From positions 1-64,000 of the forward strand of contig NZ_KV804745.1 of the NCBI RefSeq assembly GCF_001811425.1: 64,000 nucleotides of DNA. The letters are read 5' to 3'. The notes beneath the pieces were generated by a model that saw only the letters and a list, made by a program, of their open reading frames with translations, searched no databases and was not told where the DNA came from. Shown here in pieces: positions 55,094-63,256 of this stretch (within the stretch, counting starts at the first letter, position 1; each line of letters opens with the position of its first letter). The position numbers and the translations under genes are program-made. This DNA is from Peptoniphilus_A sp001811425 (GTDB lineage Bacteria > Bacillota > Clostridia > Tissierellales > Peptoniphilaceae).

Positions 55094-56548
55094 TTAATCT
55101 AAAACAATAGATTGAATTCTACTTTGATTTTTCTTGCCAAGCTTAACAACGAAGTAAGCATATAGTGCTGCTAAAACGCCTGCTGCAGGGTAAGCAATTG
55201 AGAATGGCATTCCTAGTCCAAGACCTTTAACATTTATAATAAATGCAAATACAATAAATGTATAGAAAGTACCTGGAATCAAAGTAATAATATAATTTTT
55301 GTTGTTGTTGATTAGATAAATACTAGCAACTGCAAGTGCAAATATTGCTACGAATTGGTTTGTGAAACCAAAGTATCTCCAAAGTAGGTTAAATCCATTA
55401 GGATTTGTCTTTGCAAAGTATAGGATTGCAAAAGCTGGGATAAATAGTACAGCAGAAAGTCCTGCTCTCTTTGAAGGAGATTTTTGGTCAATATTTAATT
55501 CTTCAGAGATGATAAGTCTAAGAGACCTAAAAGCAGTATCACCAGAAGTGATAGGAAGTGCAATAACACCAAGAACTGCAAGAAGTCCACCAACATTACC
55601 CATGAAGTATTTAGAAACTTGACCAACCATAATTGTTCCCGGAGTGTCAAGTGGAGCAATACCAGATGAGAAAATTACCATTGCGCCTGCTGCCCAAACC
55701 ATGGCGATGAAACCTTCAGCGATCATAGTTGAGTAGAAAGTTGTTCTAGCTTCTGATTCAGATTTAACAGTTCTAGAAATAAGTGTTACTTGAGAACCGT
55801 GGAAACCTGATAAGATACCACAAGCAACTGTTATAAAGAATGATGGTATAAATCTTTGTCCAAGTGGGTGTTCTGCAAGAAGACCAGCATTTTCAAATGC
55901 TAAGTTTCCTGAACCTTTAATAAAGATTCCAATAAATACTCCAATAGCAGATACAATTAGGAAACCACCAAAGATTGGATAAACTTTACCGATTAATTTA
56001 TCAATAGGTAGTACAGTTGAAGCGATGTAGTAAGCAAAAATTACTGCATAGATAATCCAAATAACATTTGAATCAGCTCCAACCTTAAGAATATCATTTG
56101 CGATTAAGTCCCCAGGAGTGTAGACAAAAACTACACCAGTAAGTAGAAGTAAGATTGCAATAACAATATTGTAGAATTTACGAACTCCATCGCCAATGTA
56201 CTTTCCAACGAGCTTAGGAACTTGTGATCCACCATTTCTCATTGAAATAAATCCAGTCATGTAATCATGAACTGATCCTGCAAATACGCATCCAAGTGGA
56301 ATTGCTAGAAAAGCAATAGGTCCAAAAAGAATACCTTGGATAGGTCCAATGATTGGTCCCATACCTGCAATGTTTAGTAGATTGATGAGCCAGTTTTTCT
56401 TTTCGCTCATTACTACATAGTCAACTCCGTCAGCTTTTCTAACAGCTGGAGTTTCTCTGTCGTCTGGTGCCAATTGACTTTCTACATATTTTGAGTAGAA
56501 AAATCCGCCACCAAGCAATATTATAAGTCCAATAATAAATAGTAACAT
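55094..56548 (-). CDS. cstA: CstA-family peptide / pyruvate transporter
   Basis: A 484-residue membrane protein with about 13 hydrophobic segments. It has the CstA hallmark NIAGMGPIIGPIQG near residue 59, CVFAGSVHDYM near 87, and FHGSQVTLISRTVKSE near 253. CstA proteins take up peptides during carbon starvation; some members (BtsT, YjiY) import pyruvate. This is the short form that lacks the long C-terminal extension. Start follows GGAGG. The terminator at 55051-55078 separates it from the CC-motif gene. Confidence 0.92.
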   Translation of the reverse strand: MLLFIIGLIILLGGGFFYSKYVESQLAPDDRETPAVRKADGVDYVVMSEKKNWLINLLNIAGMGPIIGPIQGILFGPIAFLAIPLGCVFAGSVHDYMTGFISMRNGGSQVPKLVGKYIGDGVRKFYNIVIAILLLLTGVVFVYTPGDLIANDILKVGADSNVIWIIYAVIFAYYIASTVLPIDKLIGKVYPIFGGFLIVSAIGVFIGIFIKGSGNLAFENAGLLAEHPLGQRFIPSFFITVACGILSGFHGSQVTLISRTVKSESEARTTFYSTMIAEGFIAMVWAAGAMVIFSSGIAPLDTPGTIMVGQVSKYFMGNVGGLLAVLGVIALPITSGDTAFRSLRLIISEELNIDQKSPSKRAGLSAVLFIPAFAILYFAKTNPNGFNLLWRYFGFTNQFVAIFALAVASIYLINNNKNYIITLIPGTFYTFIVFAFIINVKGLGLGMPFSIAYPAAGVLAALYAYFVVKLGKKNQSRIQSIVLD

Positions 56549-56875
56549 ATAAATCCTCCTTTACTTTTATTATTCTTAGTTTAATTATAGAACAATGAAC
56601 TTATAAATACAAGGAAATAACATTAAAGAATTTCAACGCATCAATCGTTTGCAGAACATTTTGTAAAAATGTTTTTACAAAGTTTTAATTTAAAATCTTT
56701 ATTTAAAAATTATTAATATTATTTGGAAAGTTTTGTGAGAGCTTTTATGAAAAAACTTATAGAAAAGTAAAATTTTATTAAAAATATTATTGGAACTTAA
56801 AACATTTAATAATTTGAAAAATTAGAAAAATCTTAAGAGGATTAACGGACATAGGTCCATAAAGATGTTTTTAGA

Positions 56876-56899
56876 CAAAAAAATAAGGCTTACGCCTTA
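56876..56899 (-). terminator. Intrinsic terminator after tRNA-Pro
   Basis: TAAGGC (56884-56889), TTAC loop, GCCTTA (56894-56899); the minus strand then runs into seven T. Confidence 0.85.
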
Positions 56900-56907
56900 A
56901 AATAAAT

Positions 56908-56984
56908 TGGTCGGGGTGAGAGGATTCGAACCCCCGGCCCCATGGTCCCAAACCACGTGCGCTACCAAACTGCGCTACACCCCG
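56908..56984 (-). tRNA. tRNA-Pro(TGG)
   Basis: The 77-base minus-strand sequence folds as a cloverleaf: acceptor CGGGGTG/CACCCCG, D-arm with AGTTTGGTA, anticodon stem CGTGG/CCATG around the loop TTTGGGA (anticodon TGG), and T-arm GGGGGTTCGAATCCTC. The terminal CCA is encoded. It has its own promoter and terminator. Confidence 0.97.
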
Positions 56985-57042
56985 ACAATGAAAATTTTAC
57001 AAGAATTTTATATTCTTTTTATTTAATTTTCGAACAGATATT

Positions 57043-57070
57043 ATTATAACATGAAAAAAATTTTTGTCAA
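57043..57070 (-). promoter_or_regulatory. Promoter of tRNA-Pro
   Basis: On the minus strand TTGACA (57065-57070), 16-bp spacer, TATAAT (57043-57048). Confidence 0.8.
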
Positions 57071-57172
57071 AGACTTTTTAAAAAAATTTTAAAAAGCACT
57101 TAGAAAACTATTATAGTTGATTTATAAAAAGATTACAACTAAAATATAAGTATTATTAAAGAAGGAGGTAAC

Positions 57173-57811
57173 ATGAAAGCTATTATATTTGATTTAGACG
57201 GAACCCTGGTGGACTCCATGGGATATTGGAGAAGAGTTTCTCGCGATTTTATGAAGACAAAGGGAATAGACATAGAAGACAGTGTGCAACACAAGATGAC
57301 TACCATGAGCCTTAACACTTCCCTTAGGTATTTAAAGGACTATTACAAGTTAAGCGAAAGCTTTGAAGAACTTTATAAAGGTTTTAGCGACACAGTTATA
57401 GATTTTTATTCTAACAAAGTTAAGTTAAAGGACAATGCCCTTGAAATTTTAAAATATTTTAAGGACAGGGATAAAAAAATTGTCATAGGAACATCAACAG
57501 CAAAGCACTTTGCAGACATAGTAATAAAAAAATACGGCATAGACAATTACATTGAAGGACTTTACACAGCAGATTCAGTTGGCCACATAAAGGGCGAAGA
57601 AAAATTTTTCACTACAATAACTTCTGAAATAAAGGAAGATCCAAGGGATGTATATTTAATTGACGACTCCTATCTTGCCCTGAGGACTGCCAAAAGTGCA
57701 GGTCTTGAGACAGTGGGCGTCTACGATGAAAATTCCAAGGACAAGTGGCACTTAGTTGTAGAAGAAAATAAATATTCCATAACAAATTTAATAGAACTAA
57801 AAAATATATGA
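57173..57811 (+). CDS. HAD-superfamily hydrolase (phosphatase)
   Basis: A 212-residue cytoplasmic HAD hydrolase with a small helical cap (class C1, phosphoglycolate-phosphatase-like). Motif I is IFDLDGTLVDS (catalytic Asp8 and Asp10), motif II GTSTAK (~110), the Lys in HIKGEEKF (~138), and motif III LIDDSYLAL (~163). The substrate is unknown. The start follows GAAGGAGG; its stop overlaps the VanZ-like start by four bases (ATGA). Confidence 0.92.
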   Translation: MKAIIFDLDGTLVDSMGYWRRVSRDFMKTKGIDIEDSVQHKMTTMSLNTSLRYLKDYYKLSESFEELYKGFSDTVIDFYSNKVKLKDNALEILKYFKDRDKKIVIGTSTAKHFADIVIKKYGIDNYIEGLYTADSVGHIKGEEKFFTTITSEIKEDPRDVYLIDDSYLALRTAKSAGLETVGVYDENSKDKWHLVVEENKYSITNLIELKNI

Positions 57812-58437
57812 GATTATTTTTATTTTTTGCGGCAAGGACAATACCTGCCTTCATAATTACCTTTGTAGTCTTTTCCATGGTGAGAGTAAAATTTTTCTCC
57901 CACAGAAAAATAAATTCTTCTGGCTTTAGGGAATTTCTCTTGAGTCTTTTTGCAGGCTACCTTGCCTTTCTAGTAATAATGTTATTTACACCAAACTCCT
58001 ATATTGCCAACTCAGGAATAAATCTAACTAACGAAAACTTTGACTTCGTTGGAAATTTTAAAGACAGGATAACATCAGGAGCCTGGGGCGTAAACCTAGT
58101 TCCCTTTAGAACTATAAAAAATTACATAAAATATTCAGGTTTCCTTCACACAATGATAAATATAATGGGCAATGTAATAATATTTGTGCCCTTTGGAATT
58201 TTACTTCCAGAAATTTTTTCAAAGGCGAGAAATATTTTAAAGATCCTTGGCATTACTTTTGCCACTTCCTTTTTTGTTGAGTTCATACAATTTTTTATAG
58301 GAAGGTCTGTTGACATTGACGACTTGATGTTAAATGTCCTTGGGTCAGTGATTGGATATTTTATTTGGAAGAAAAATTTAAGATTTAAATTTGCCAAGAA
58401 AAAGAGAAAAAAATTGAAGAAGACTGAGATGGGCTAA
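57808..58437 (+). CDS. VanZ family membrane protein
   Basis: A 209-residue membrane protein with five hydrophobic segments and the VanZ pattern: NLVPFRTIKNYI near residue 91, NIMGNVIIFVPFGILLP near 113, and EFIQFFIGRSVDIDDLMLN near 153. VanZ of enterococci gives low-level teicoplanin resistance, but chromosomal homologues are common and mostly uncharacterised. A Lys/Arg-rich tail ends the protein. Translationally coupled to the HAD gene; tmRNA follows. Confidence 0.92.
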   Translation: MRLFLFFAARTIPAFIITFVVFSMVRVKFFSHRKINSSGFREFLLSLFAGYLAFLVIMLFTPNSYIANSGINLTNENFDFVGNFKDRITSGAWGVNLVPFRTIKNYIKYSGFLHTMINIMGNVIIFVPFGILLPEIFSKARNILKILGITFATSFFVEFIQFFIGRSVDIDDLMLNVLGSVIGYFIWKKNLRFKFAKKKRKKLKKTEMG

Positions 58438-58439
58438 AA

Positions 58440-58468
58440 TTGACAAAAAGGCGGAATTTTAGTATAAT
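58440..58468 (+). promoter_or_regulatory. Consensus promoter of tmRNA
   Basis: TTGACA (58440-58445), 17-bp spacer, TATAAT (58463-58468), a full consensus sigma-A promoter. It begins three bases after the VanZ stop codon. Confidence 0.92.
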
Positions 58469-58486
58469 TTTAGTCTAACTTCATAT

Positions 58487-58828
58487 GGGGGCGAAAATGG
58501 TTTCGACGGGGATTTTGAGCTTTAAGTAGCGAGTCGTTGATGGATCACACAACGCTAAAATGGTCTATAAAAAATAAACGACGAAAATAATTTCGCACTA
58601 GCTGCCTAATTAGGTAGCAATCCGGCCAGACGCCGCGAACTGTAACCGGGTTTCAAATTAGCGGGCAAACGAACTCTGTAATGCGCCATAGCAGAGGGGG
58701 TTAATGGCGATACTCTGTATGAGTTTGACACTCTAGTAATACAGGGGAAATTTAAGAGGAGTCTGCACTCGGAGAATCTTTCTGTAAGAAGTCTTCGGAC
58801 GCGGGTTCGACTCCCGCCGCCTCCACCA
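58487..58828 (+). ncRNA. ssrA: Transfer-messenger RNA (tmRNA)
   Basis: A one-piece tmRNA of 342 bases. The 5' GGGGGCG pairs with 3' CGCCTCC, followed by encoded ACCA; the T-arm GGGTTCGACTCCC is near the 3' end. The tag frame ends NDENNFALAA at codons 58577-58606 with TAA at 58607-58609, matching the common ALAA degradation tag. The resume codon is probably the ATA at 58574 or the codon after it; it is not the usual GCA. tmRNA frees stalled ribosomes and marks the peptide for proteolysis. Confidence 0.97.
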
Positions 58829-58840
58829 AAATTTTAATTT

Positions 58841-58873
58841 AAAGTCATTCATGCTTATGGATGGCTTTTTATT
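58841..58873 (+). terminator. Intrinsic terminator after tmRNA
   Basis: AAAGTCATTCAT (58841-58852), GCTT loop, ATGGATGGCTTT (58857-58868), with two G-U pairs, then a T-rich run. Confidence 0.82.
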
Positions 58874-58901
58874 TTTGCTGGAAATTATTTTATTGGCAAA
58901 T

Positions 58902-58924
58902 AAAAAAAGAGACTTTCGCCTCTT
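58902..58924 (-). terminator. Intrinsic terminator after the 138-residue hypothetical gene
   Basis: AAGAG (58907-58911) pairs with CTCTT (58920-58924); the minus strand continues with seven T. Confidence 0.7.
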
Positions 58925-58930
58925 AATTTT

Positions 58931-59347
58931 TTAGCTTGATTGTAAAAGTTCTTCATACATCTCTATTAGTTCTTCTGGTATGACGAAGTTAAAGTAGGTG
59001 CCTGATTTTGATAGGAAGAGATACATGAGTCCCAGGGATGTGAATTTTTTCATGTTTACATAGACATTTTCGTCGGAATAATCTACAGCGCCATTATAAA
59101 AATCGTAAAAGGACTTATGCTCTTTTTCGTCAAAGTTCATGAGAGTGTTTTTAAATTCACTGGTAATTTTTTTATGTATTTCTTCTACTTCTTCTGACAA
59201 ACTTAGCCCTTCAAGGTCTAAGTCATAGGAAGATGCAATGAGTTGTCTTTGGTCAGCGTCTAAACTCTCTATAATAGGGTATAATTTATCAATAGGCAGT
59301 TTGTTAATGGTTTCAACTTTAAAAAGTTTTAATAAAAAATCGCTCAT
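58931..59347 (-). CDS. Hypothetical protein, 138 residues
   Basis: A soluble, acidic, helix-rich protein without cysteine, signal peptide or membrane segment. It begins MSDFLLKLFKVETINKLP and ends in an acidic leucine-rich helix (EELIEMYEELL). No family is recognised. It has a GAGGTGAATT ribosome site and a terminator directly downstream, and lies head-to-head with the MBL hydrolase gene 47 bases away. The paired signals indicate a real gene of unknown function. Confidence 0.75.
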   Translation of the reverse strand: MSDFLLKLFKVETINKLPIDKLYPIIESLDADQRQLIASSYDLDLEGLSLSEEVEEIHKKITSEFKNTLMNFDEKEHKSFYDFYNGAVDYSDENVYVNMKKFTSLGLMYLFLSKSGTYFNFVIPEELIEMYEELLQSS

Positions 59348-59394
59348 AATTCACCTCGTATTTATTATACATGAAATGAGCTGTGGGAGGAAAT

Positions 59395-60390
59395 ATGTCT
59401 AGTATTAAAAAACTTTCTGATGGCGTTTATTGTAAAATTATTCCCCTAAAGGGAAATCCCCTAAAGAGCATAAATATTTATATGGTAAAGTCCAGGGGCG
59501 AAGCTCTTATTATCGACACAGGCTTTAACACTGAAGAGATCAGGAGTGAAATGTTATCTTTTATAAGAGACATGGAAATTGATTTAAAGAGGACAAAGTT
59601 ATTTTTGACTCATCTTCACTCTGACCACACAGGTCTTGCAACTTGGTTTCATGAAGAACTTGGCGTGGAAATTTATATGGGAGACATTGACTACCGCATG
59701 ATGTCTTCTATGGCTGATGCAAATTCTAAGAGGTGGAAAGATGTCATGGCGACTACCCACCTTCAAGGGCTGGATGAGGACAATTTAAAAATTGAAGAGC
59801 ATGCAGGCTTTCTGTATAGACCCAAGGCAGAGTTTCCCTACACTTCCTTTAATCCTGACTACACCCTAAAGCTTGGAGACTTTATCTTTAAGGGCATGGA
59901 TTTTTCTGGTCACACTCCTGGCATGGTTGGCCTCTATGAAGAGGAGAGAAAAATTTTATTTTGCGGCGACCACCTCTTGGGAGACATCACTCCAAATATT
60001 ACTTTTTGGAATTTTACTGTGGGCGACAGCCTTGGCAGATATCTTAAAAATATTGAGAAATTAAGAAATCTTCCAATTGACCACCTTTATTCATCTCACA
60101 GGGCACTTATTGAAGATGTGCCAAAGAGGATTGACGAGCTAAAGGCTCATCACGAAAAGAGAATTAACGAGGCGTTAAAGACTTTAGAGGCTAGGGGCAA
60201 GTGCACAGTTCGTGACATTGCTATGAATATGTCCTGGGACATGAGGGCAAGGGACTTTTCTGAATTTCCAAACACGCAAAAGTTTTTCGCAGCAGGAGAA
60301 GCTCACGCTCATCTAGAACACCTAAGGGCCCTAGGCAAGGCTGATTTTGAAAAAGATGAGGATGGAGTTTTGCACTACTACGCGATTTAA
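59395..60390 (+). CDS. Metallo-beta-lactamase-fold hydrolase with C-terminal helical domain
   Basis: A 331-residue MBL-fold protein. The zinc motifs are THLHSDHTG (~79), SGHTPGM (~184) and CGDHLLG (~204). A C-terminal ~95-residue domain (ARGKCTVRDIAMNMSW, then AHAHLEHLRALGKADF) resembles a winged helix, as in the LACTB2-like group. Members cleave thioesters, esters or RNA; the substrate here is unknown. Start chosen at 59395 after GGGAGG. It may be co-transcribed with the DHPS gene 70 bases downstream. Confidence 0.9.
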   Translation: MSSIKKLSDGVYCKIIPLKGNPLKSINIYMVKSRGEALIIDTGFNTEEIRSEMLSFIRDMEIDLKRTKLFLTHLHSDHTGLATWFHEELGVEIYMGDIDYRMMSSMADANSKRWKDVMATTHLQGLDEDNLKIEEHAGFLYRPKAEFPYTSFNPDYTLKLGDFIFKGMDFSGHTPGMVGLYEEERKILFCGDHLLGDITPNITFWNFTVGDSLGRYLKNIEKLRNLPIDHLYSSHRALIEDVPKRIDELKAHHEKRINEALKTLEARGKCTVRDIAMNMSWDMRARDFSEFPNTQKFFAAGEAHAHLEHLRALGKADFEKDEDGVLHYYAI

Positions 60391-60460
60391 AATTTATTTG
60401 ATTTAAAAAGTTATTAGACATAGAATTATGATGACGAGAAAAATAAAAATGGAGTGAAAA

Positions 60461-61435
60461 ATGAATAATTTAATTTGTAAGTATAAAGACAAAGTTTTTG
60501 AAAGTGGCAAGGAAACAATTTTATGTGGCATTGTAAATGTTACACCAGATTCTTTTTCTGACGGCGGCAAATGGTATGGCAAGGACAAGGCCATCAAGAG
60601 GGCAATGGAACTCATTGATGCCGGTGCAAAAATGATTGACCTTGGCGGCGAATCTACTAGACCAGGCTCTACTTATGTAGAAATTGAAGAAGAAATTAGT
60701 AGGGTTGTGCCAGTTATTAAAGAATTAAAGACTATGACAGATGTGCCCCTATCCATTGATACATGGAAGGCAGATGTGGCACAGGCTGCAATAGAAGCAG
60801 GCGTTGACTTTGTAAATGACATAACAGGTTTTATGGGCGACCCTAAAATGGCTGAAGTGGTAGGAAAAAGTGATGTGGGCGCAATTTTAATGTTTAATCC
60901 AAAGATTGCAAGGCCAAAGCACAAGTCATCTGCCAACTTTCCATCCTTTGGTGGAGAGGGAGCCTTTACTGATGAAGAATTAAAATCCTTTGAAGACATG
61001 GACATAGTGGAAGTCATGAAAAAGTATCTAGAAAAATCCCTTGAAAGGGCAGAAAAAAATGGCATTACAAGAGATAGAATTATGCTTGACCCAGGCATTG
61101 GCTTTGCCCTAACTAAAAAGGAAAATTTAAAATTAATAGACAAAATTGACGCCATAAGAGAAATGGGCTGCTTCACATTTTTAGGAGTATCAAGAAAGAG
61201 ATTTATCACAAATATTTTGACAGAAAATAATATTGACGCTGATGGAAATAATGAAGAAGGCTTTGAAAATAGAGACGAAGCATCGGCTGCTCTTACGACA
61301 CTAGCAGCCTACAAGGGCGTGGAAGTTTTGAGGGTCCACACAATGAAGCATCACAGACTTGCAAAGCTCGTTGCAGACTCTGTAAGGCTCAATGAAGTTA
61401 TAGAAGATGTAAATTTCAAACCTTATTCACTTTAA
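60461..61435 (+). CDS. folP: Dihydropteroate synthase, long form
   Basis: A 324-residue folate enzyme joining p-aminobenzoate to the pterin diphosphate. Motifs present: GIVNVTPDSFSDGG (~22), DLGGESTRPGS (~60), SIDTWKADVA (~98), VNDITG (~118), DPGIGFALTKKEN (~209), FLGVSRKRFI (~240) and the final RVHTMKHHR. It is about 40 residues longer than usual: an acidic insert follows the strand at residue ~147, and a second lies near 252-272. The usual LMH after that strand is LMF, so a conserved His is missing. No other folate gene is adjacent. Confidence 0.92.
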   Translation: MNNLICKYKDKVFESGKETILCGIVNVTPDSFSDGGKWYGKDKAIKRAMELIDAGAKMIDLGGESTRPGSTYVEIEEEISRVVPVIKELKTMTDVPLSIDTWKADVAQAAIEAGVDFVNDITGFMGDPKMAEVVGKSDVGAILMFNPKIARPKHKSSANFPSFGGEGAFTDEELKSFEDMDIVEVMKKYLEKSLERAEKNGITRDRIMLDPGIGFALTKKENLKLIDKIDAIREMGCFTFLGVSRKRFITNILTENNIDADGNNEEGFENRDEASAALTTLAAYKGVEVLRVHTMKHHRLAKLVADSVRLNEVIEDVNFKPYSL

Positions 61436-61487
61436 ATTATTTTTTATAAGATATATAATATAAGCATAAATAAAAAAGGGGGACATT

Positions 61488-62459
61488 ATGTCATTAATTG
61501 AAAATTTGAGAAGTAAAGTAAGAGCATCAAAACCAGAAATAGTATTTCCAGAAGGCGATGACCAAAGAATTTTAAGAGCAGCAATTAGACTTAATGAAGA
61601 TGGAGATATTAAACCAATAGTTCTTGGAGACAAAAAAGAACTTGAAGCTTTAGCAGAAAAAGAAGGTGTGAAACTAGGAGACCTTGAAATTCTAGACCCA
61701 GCTAACTATGAAGCTAAAGATGAAATTGTTAAGGCTTTTGTAGAAAGAAGAAAAGGAAAAGTAAACGAAGAACAAGCAGCAGAAATCTTAAAAGACCACA
61801 ACTATTTTGGAACAATGCTTATCTACATGGGAAAAGCTAAGGGACTTGTATCAGGTGCAGCACACACAACTGCAGATACAGTTAGACCAGCCCTTCAAAT
61901 CATAAAGACAAAAGAAGGATACAAGAGATGCTCTGGAGCCTTTATCATGCTTAGAGACGAAGAAATGTATTTAATGGCAGACTGTGCTATTAATATTGAC
62001 CTTGATGCAGACGGACTTGCAGAAGTAGCAGTAGTATCAAATGAAACAGCAAGACAATTTGGCATGGATCCAAAGATTGCAATGCTTTCTTTCTCAACTA
62101 AGGGTTCAGCATCTCACGACAGAGTAACAATGGTTGCAGAAGCAACAAAAATGGCTAAGGAAAAAAATCCTGACATGGCAATTGACGGAGAATTACAATT
62201 TGACGCAGCTTTCGTAGAATCCGTTGCAAAGAAAAAAGCACCAGGTTCAGAAGTTGCAGGACACGCAAATGTATTTGTATTCCCTAACATTGAAGCAGGA
62301 AACATTGGCTACAAGATCGCTCAAAGATTTGGCGGCTTTGAAGCAATTGGACCTATCCTTCAAGGACTTAATGCCCCAGTAAACGACTTATCTCGTGGTT
62401 GCTCAGAAGACGAAGTATATTCACTAGCAATCATAACAGCAGCACAAGCAGTTCTATAA
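61488..62459 (+). CDS. pta: Phosphate acetyltransferase
   Basis: A 323-residue cytoplasmic enzyme interconverting acetyl-CoA and acetyl phosphate, the first step of acetate formation with ATP yield in fermentation. Typical blocks are EIVFPEGDDQRILRAA near residue 18, GLVSGAAHTTADTVRPALQ near 121, MLSFSTKGSASHD near 200, and HANVFVFPNIEAGNIGYK near 258. Length is normal for the short Pta form. Start follows AAAGGGGG. Single gene; no ackA adjacent. Codons look highly optimised (GAA, AGA, ACA), as in strongly expressed genes. Confidence 0.96.
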   Translation: MSLIENLRSKVRASKPEIVFPEGDDQRILRAAIRLNEDGDIKPIVLGDKKELEALAEKEGVKLGDLEILDPANYEAKDEIVKAFVERRKGKVNEEQAAEILKDHNYFGTMLIYMGKAKGLVSGAAHTTADTVRPALQIIKTKEGYKRCSGAFIMLRDEEMYLMADCAINIDLDADGLAEVAVVSNETARQFGMDPKIAMLSFSTKGSASHDRVTMVAEATKMAKEKNPDMAIDGELQFDAAFVESVAKKKAPGSEVAGHANVFVFPNIEAGNIGYKIAQRFGGFEAIGPILQGLNAPVNDLSRGCSEDEVYSLAIITAAQAVL

Positions 62460-62474
62460 ATTAAATTTTGACTT

Positions 62475-62507
62475 AAAGACTTCCTTAGGGGAGTCTTTAT
62501 TTTTTTG
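62475..62507 (+). terminator. Intrinsic terminator after pta
   Basis: AAAGACTTCC pairs with GGGGAGTCTTT (62475-62500) across a short TTA loop, with one mismatch or G-U, then a T-rich run. Confidence 0.8.
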
Positions 62508-62566
62508 CCCTTAATATATATAATGATGTCAAGTAATTTTTAGTGAAAAGAGTAGGTTGTAAAGAT

Positions 62567-63256
62567 ATGGAAAACAAAAAGTGGAAGATTTTTTTAGTAG
62601 AAGATGACAAAGTAATTGCTGAAGAAATTGAAAGACACCTCAATTTTTGGAATTATGAAATAAAAATAGCCGAGGACTTTCAAAATATTTTTGATGACTT
62701 TAAAAACTTTCATCCTGATTTAGTTTTGATGGATGTAAGTCTTCCCTTTTACAATGGCTATCACTGGTGCAAAATTATTAGAAAAAATTCTAAAGTTCCG
62801 ATTTTATTTATTTCAGCCGCCGATGAAAACTTAAATTTGATAATGGCAATGGATCTTGGAGCAGATGATTATTTGACTAAGCCCTTTGAACTAGAGCTAT
62901 TACAAATAAAAATAAGAGCCTTACTTAGAAGAGCTTACGAATATGTTGAGACAAGAAATATTTTTTATAAAGACATAAGGCTTGACTGCGACAAGATGAT
63001 TATATCAAGAGAAAACAGAGAGATAGAACTTACGAAAAATGAATTTAAAATTTTAGAAATTCTCTTGGAAAAGCCAGGCAAAGTTGTTAATAGAGATGAA
63101 ATTATTGATAAAATTTGGAAAACGGACTCTTATATTGACGATAACACCTTAACAGTAAATGTAATGCGTCTTAGAAAAAAGTTAGAAGATATAAATATTT
63201 TTGAACTCATAAAAACTAAGAAAGGAGTAGGCTATTATGTCTCACCTGCCAATTAA
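62567..63256 (+). CDS. OmpR-family response regulator (BceR-like)
   Basis: A 229-residue regulator. The receiver domain has FLVEDDKV at the start, phospho-acceptor Asp56 in LVLMDVSLPFYNG, and the conserved Lys in LTKPFE. The C-terminal winged helix has EIELTKNEFKILEILLEKPGKVV and VMRLRKKLE. The phrase YNGYHWCKIIRKNSKVPILFISA is typical of BceR/GraR-type regulators of peptide resistance. The ATG at 62567 has a weak AGAGTAGG site; a GTG at 62543 is possible. Its end overlaps the kinase start by 20 bases. Confidence 0.93.
   Translation: MENKKWKIFLVEDDKVIAEEIERHLNFWNYEIKIAEDFQNIFDDFKNFHPDLVLMDVSLPFYNGYHWCKIIRKNSKVPILFISAADENLNLIMAMDLGADDYLTKPFELELLQIKIRALLRRAYEYVETRNIFYKDIRLDCDKMIISRENREIELTKNEFKILEILLEKPGKVVNRDEIIDKIWKTDSYIDDNTLTVNVMRLRKKLEDINIFELIKTKKGVGYYVSPAN

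Noticed and set aside
57808..58437. Glycopeptide resistance determinant (vanZ)
   Set aside because: No vanHAX genes or regulators are nearby; chromosomal VanZ-fold proteins are common.
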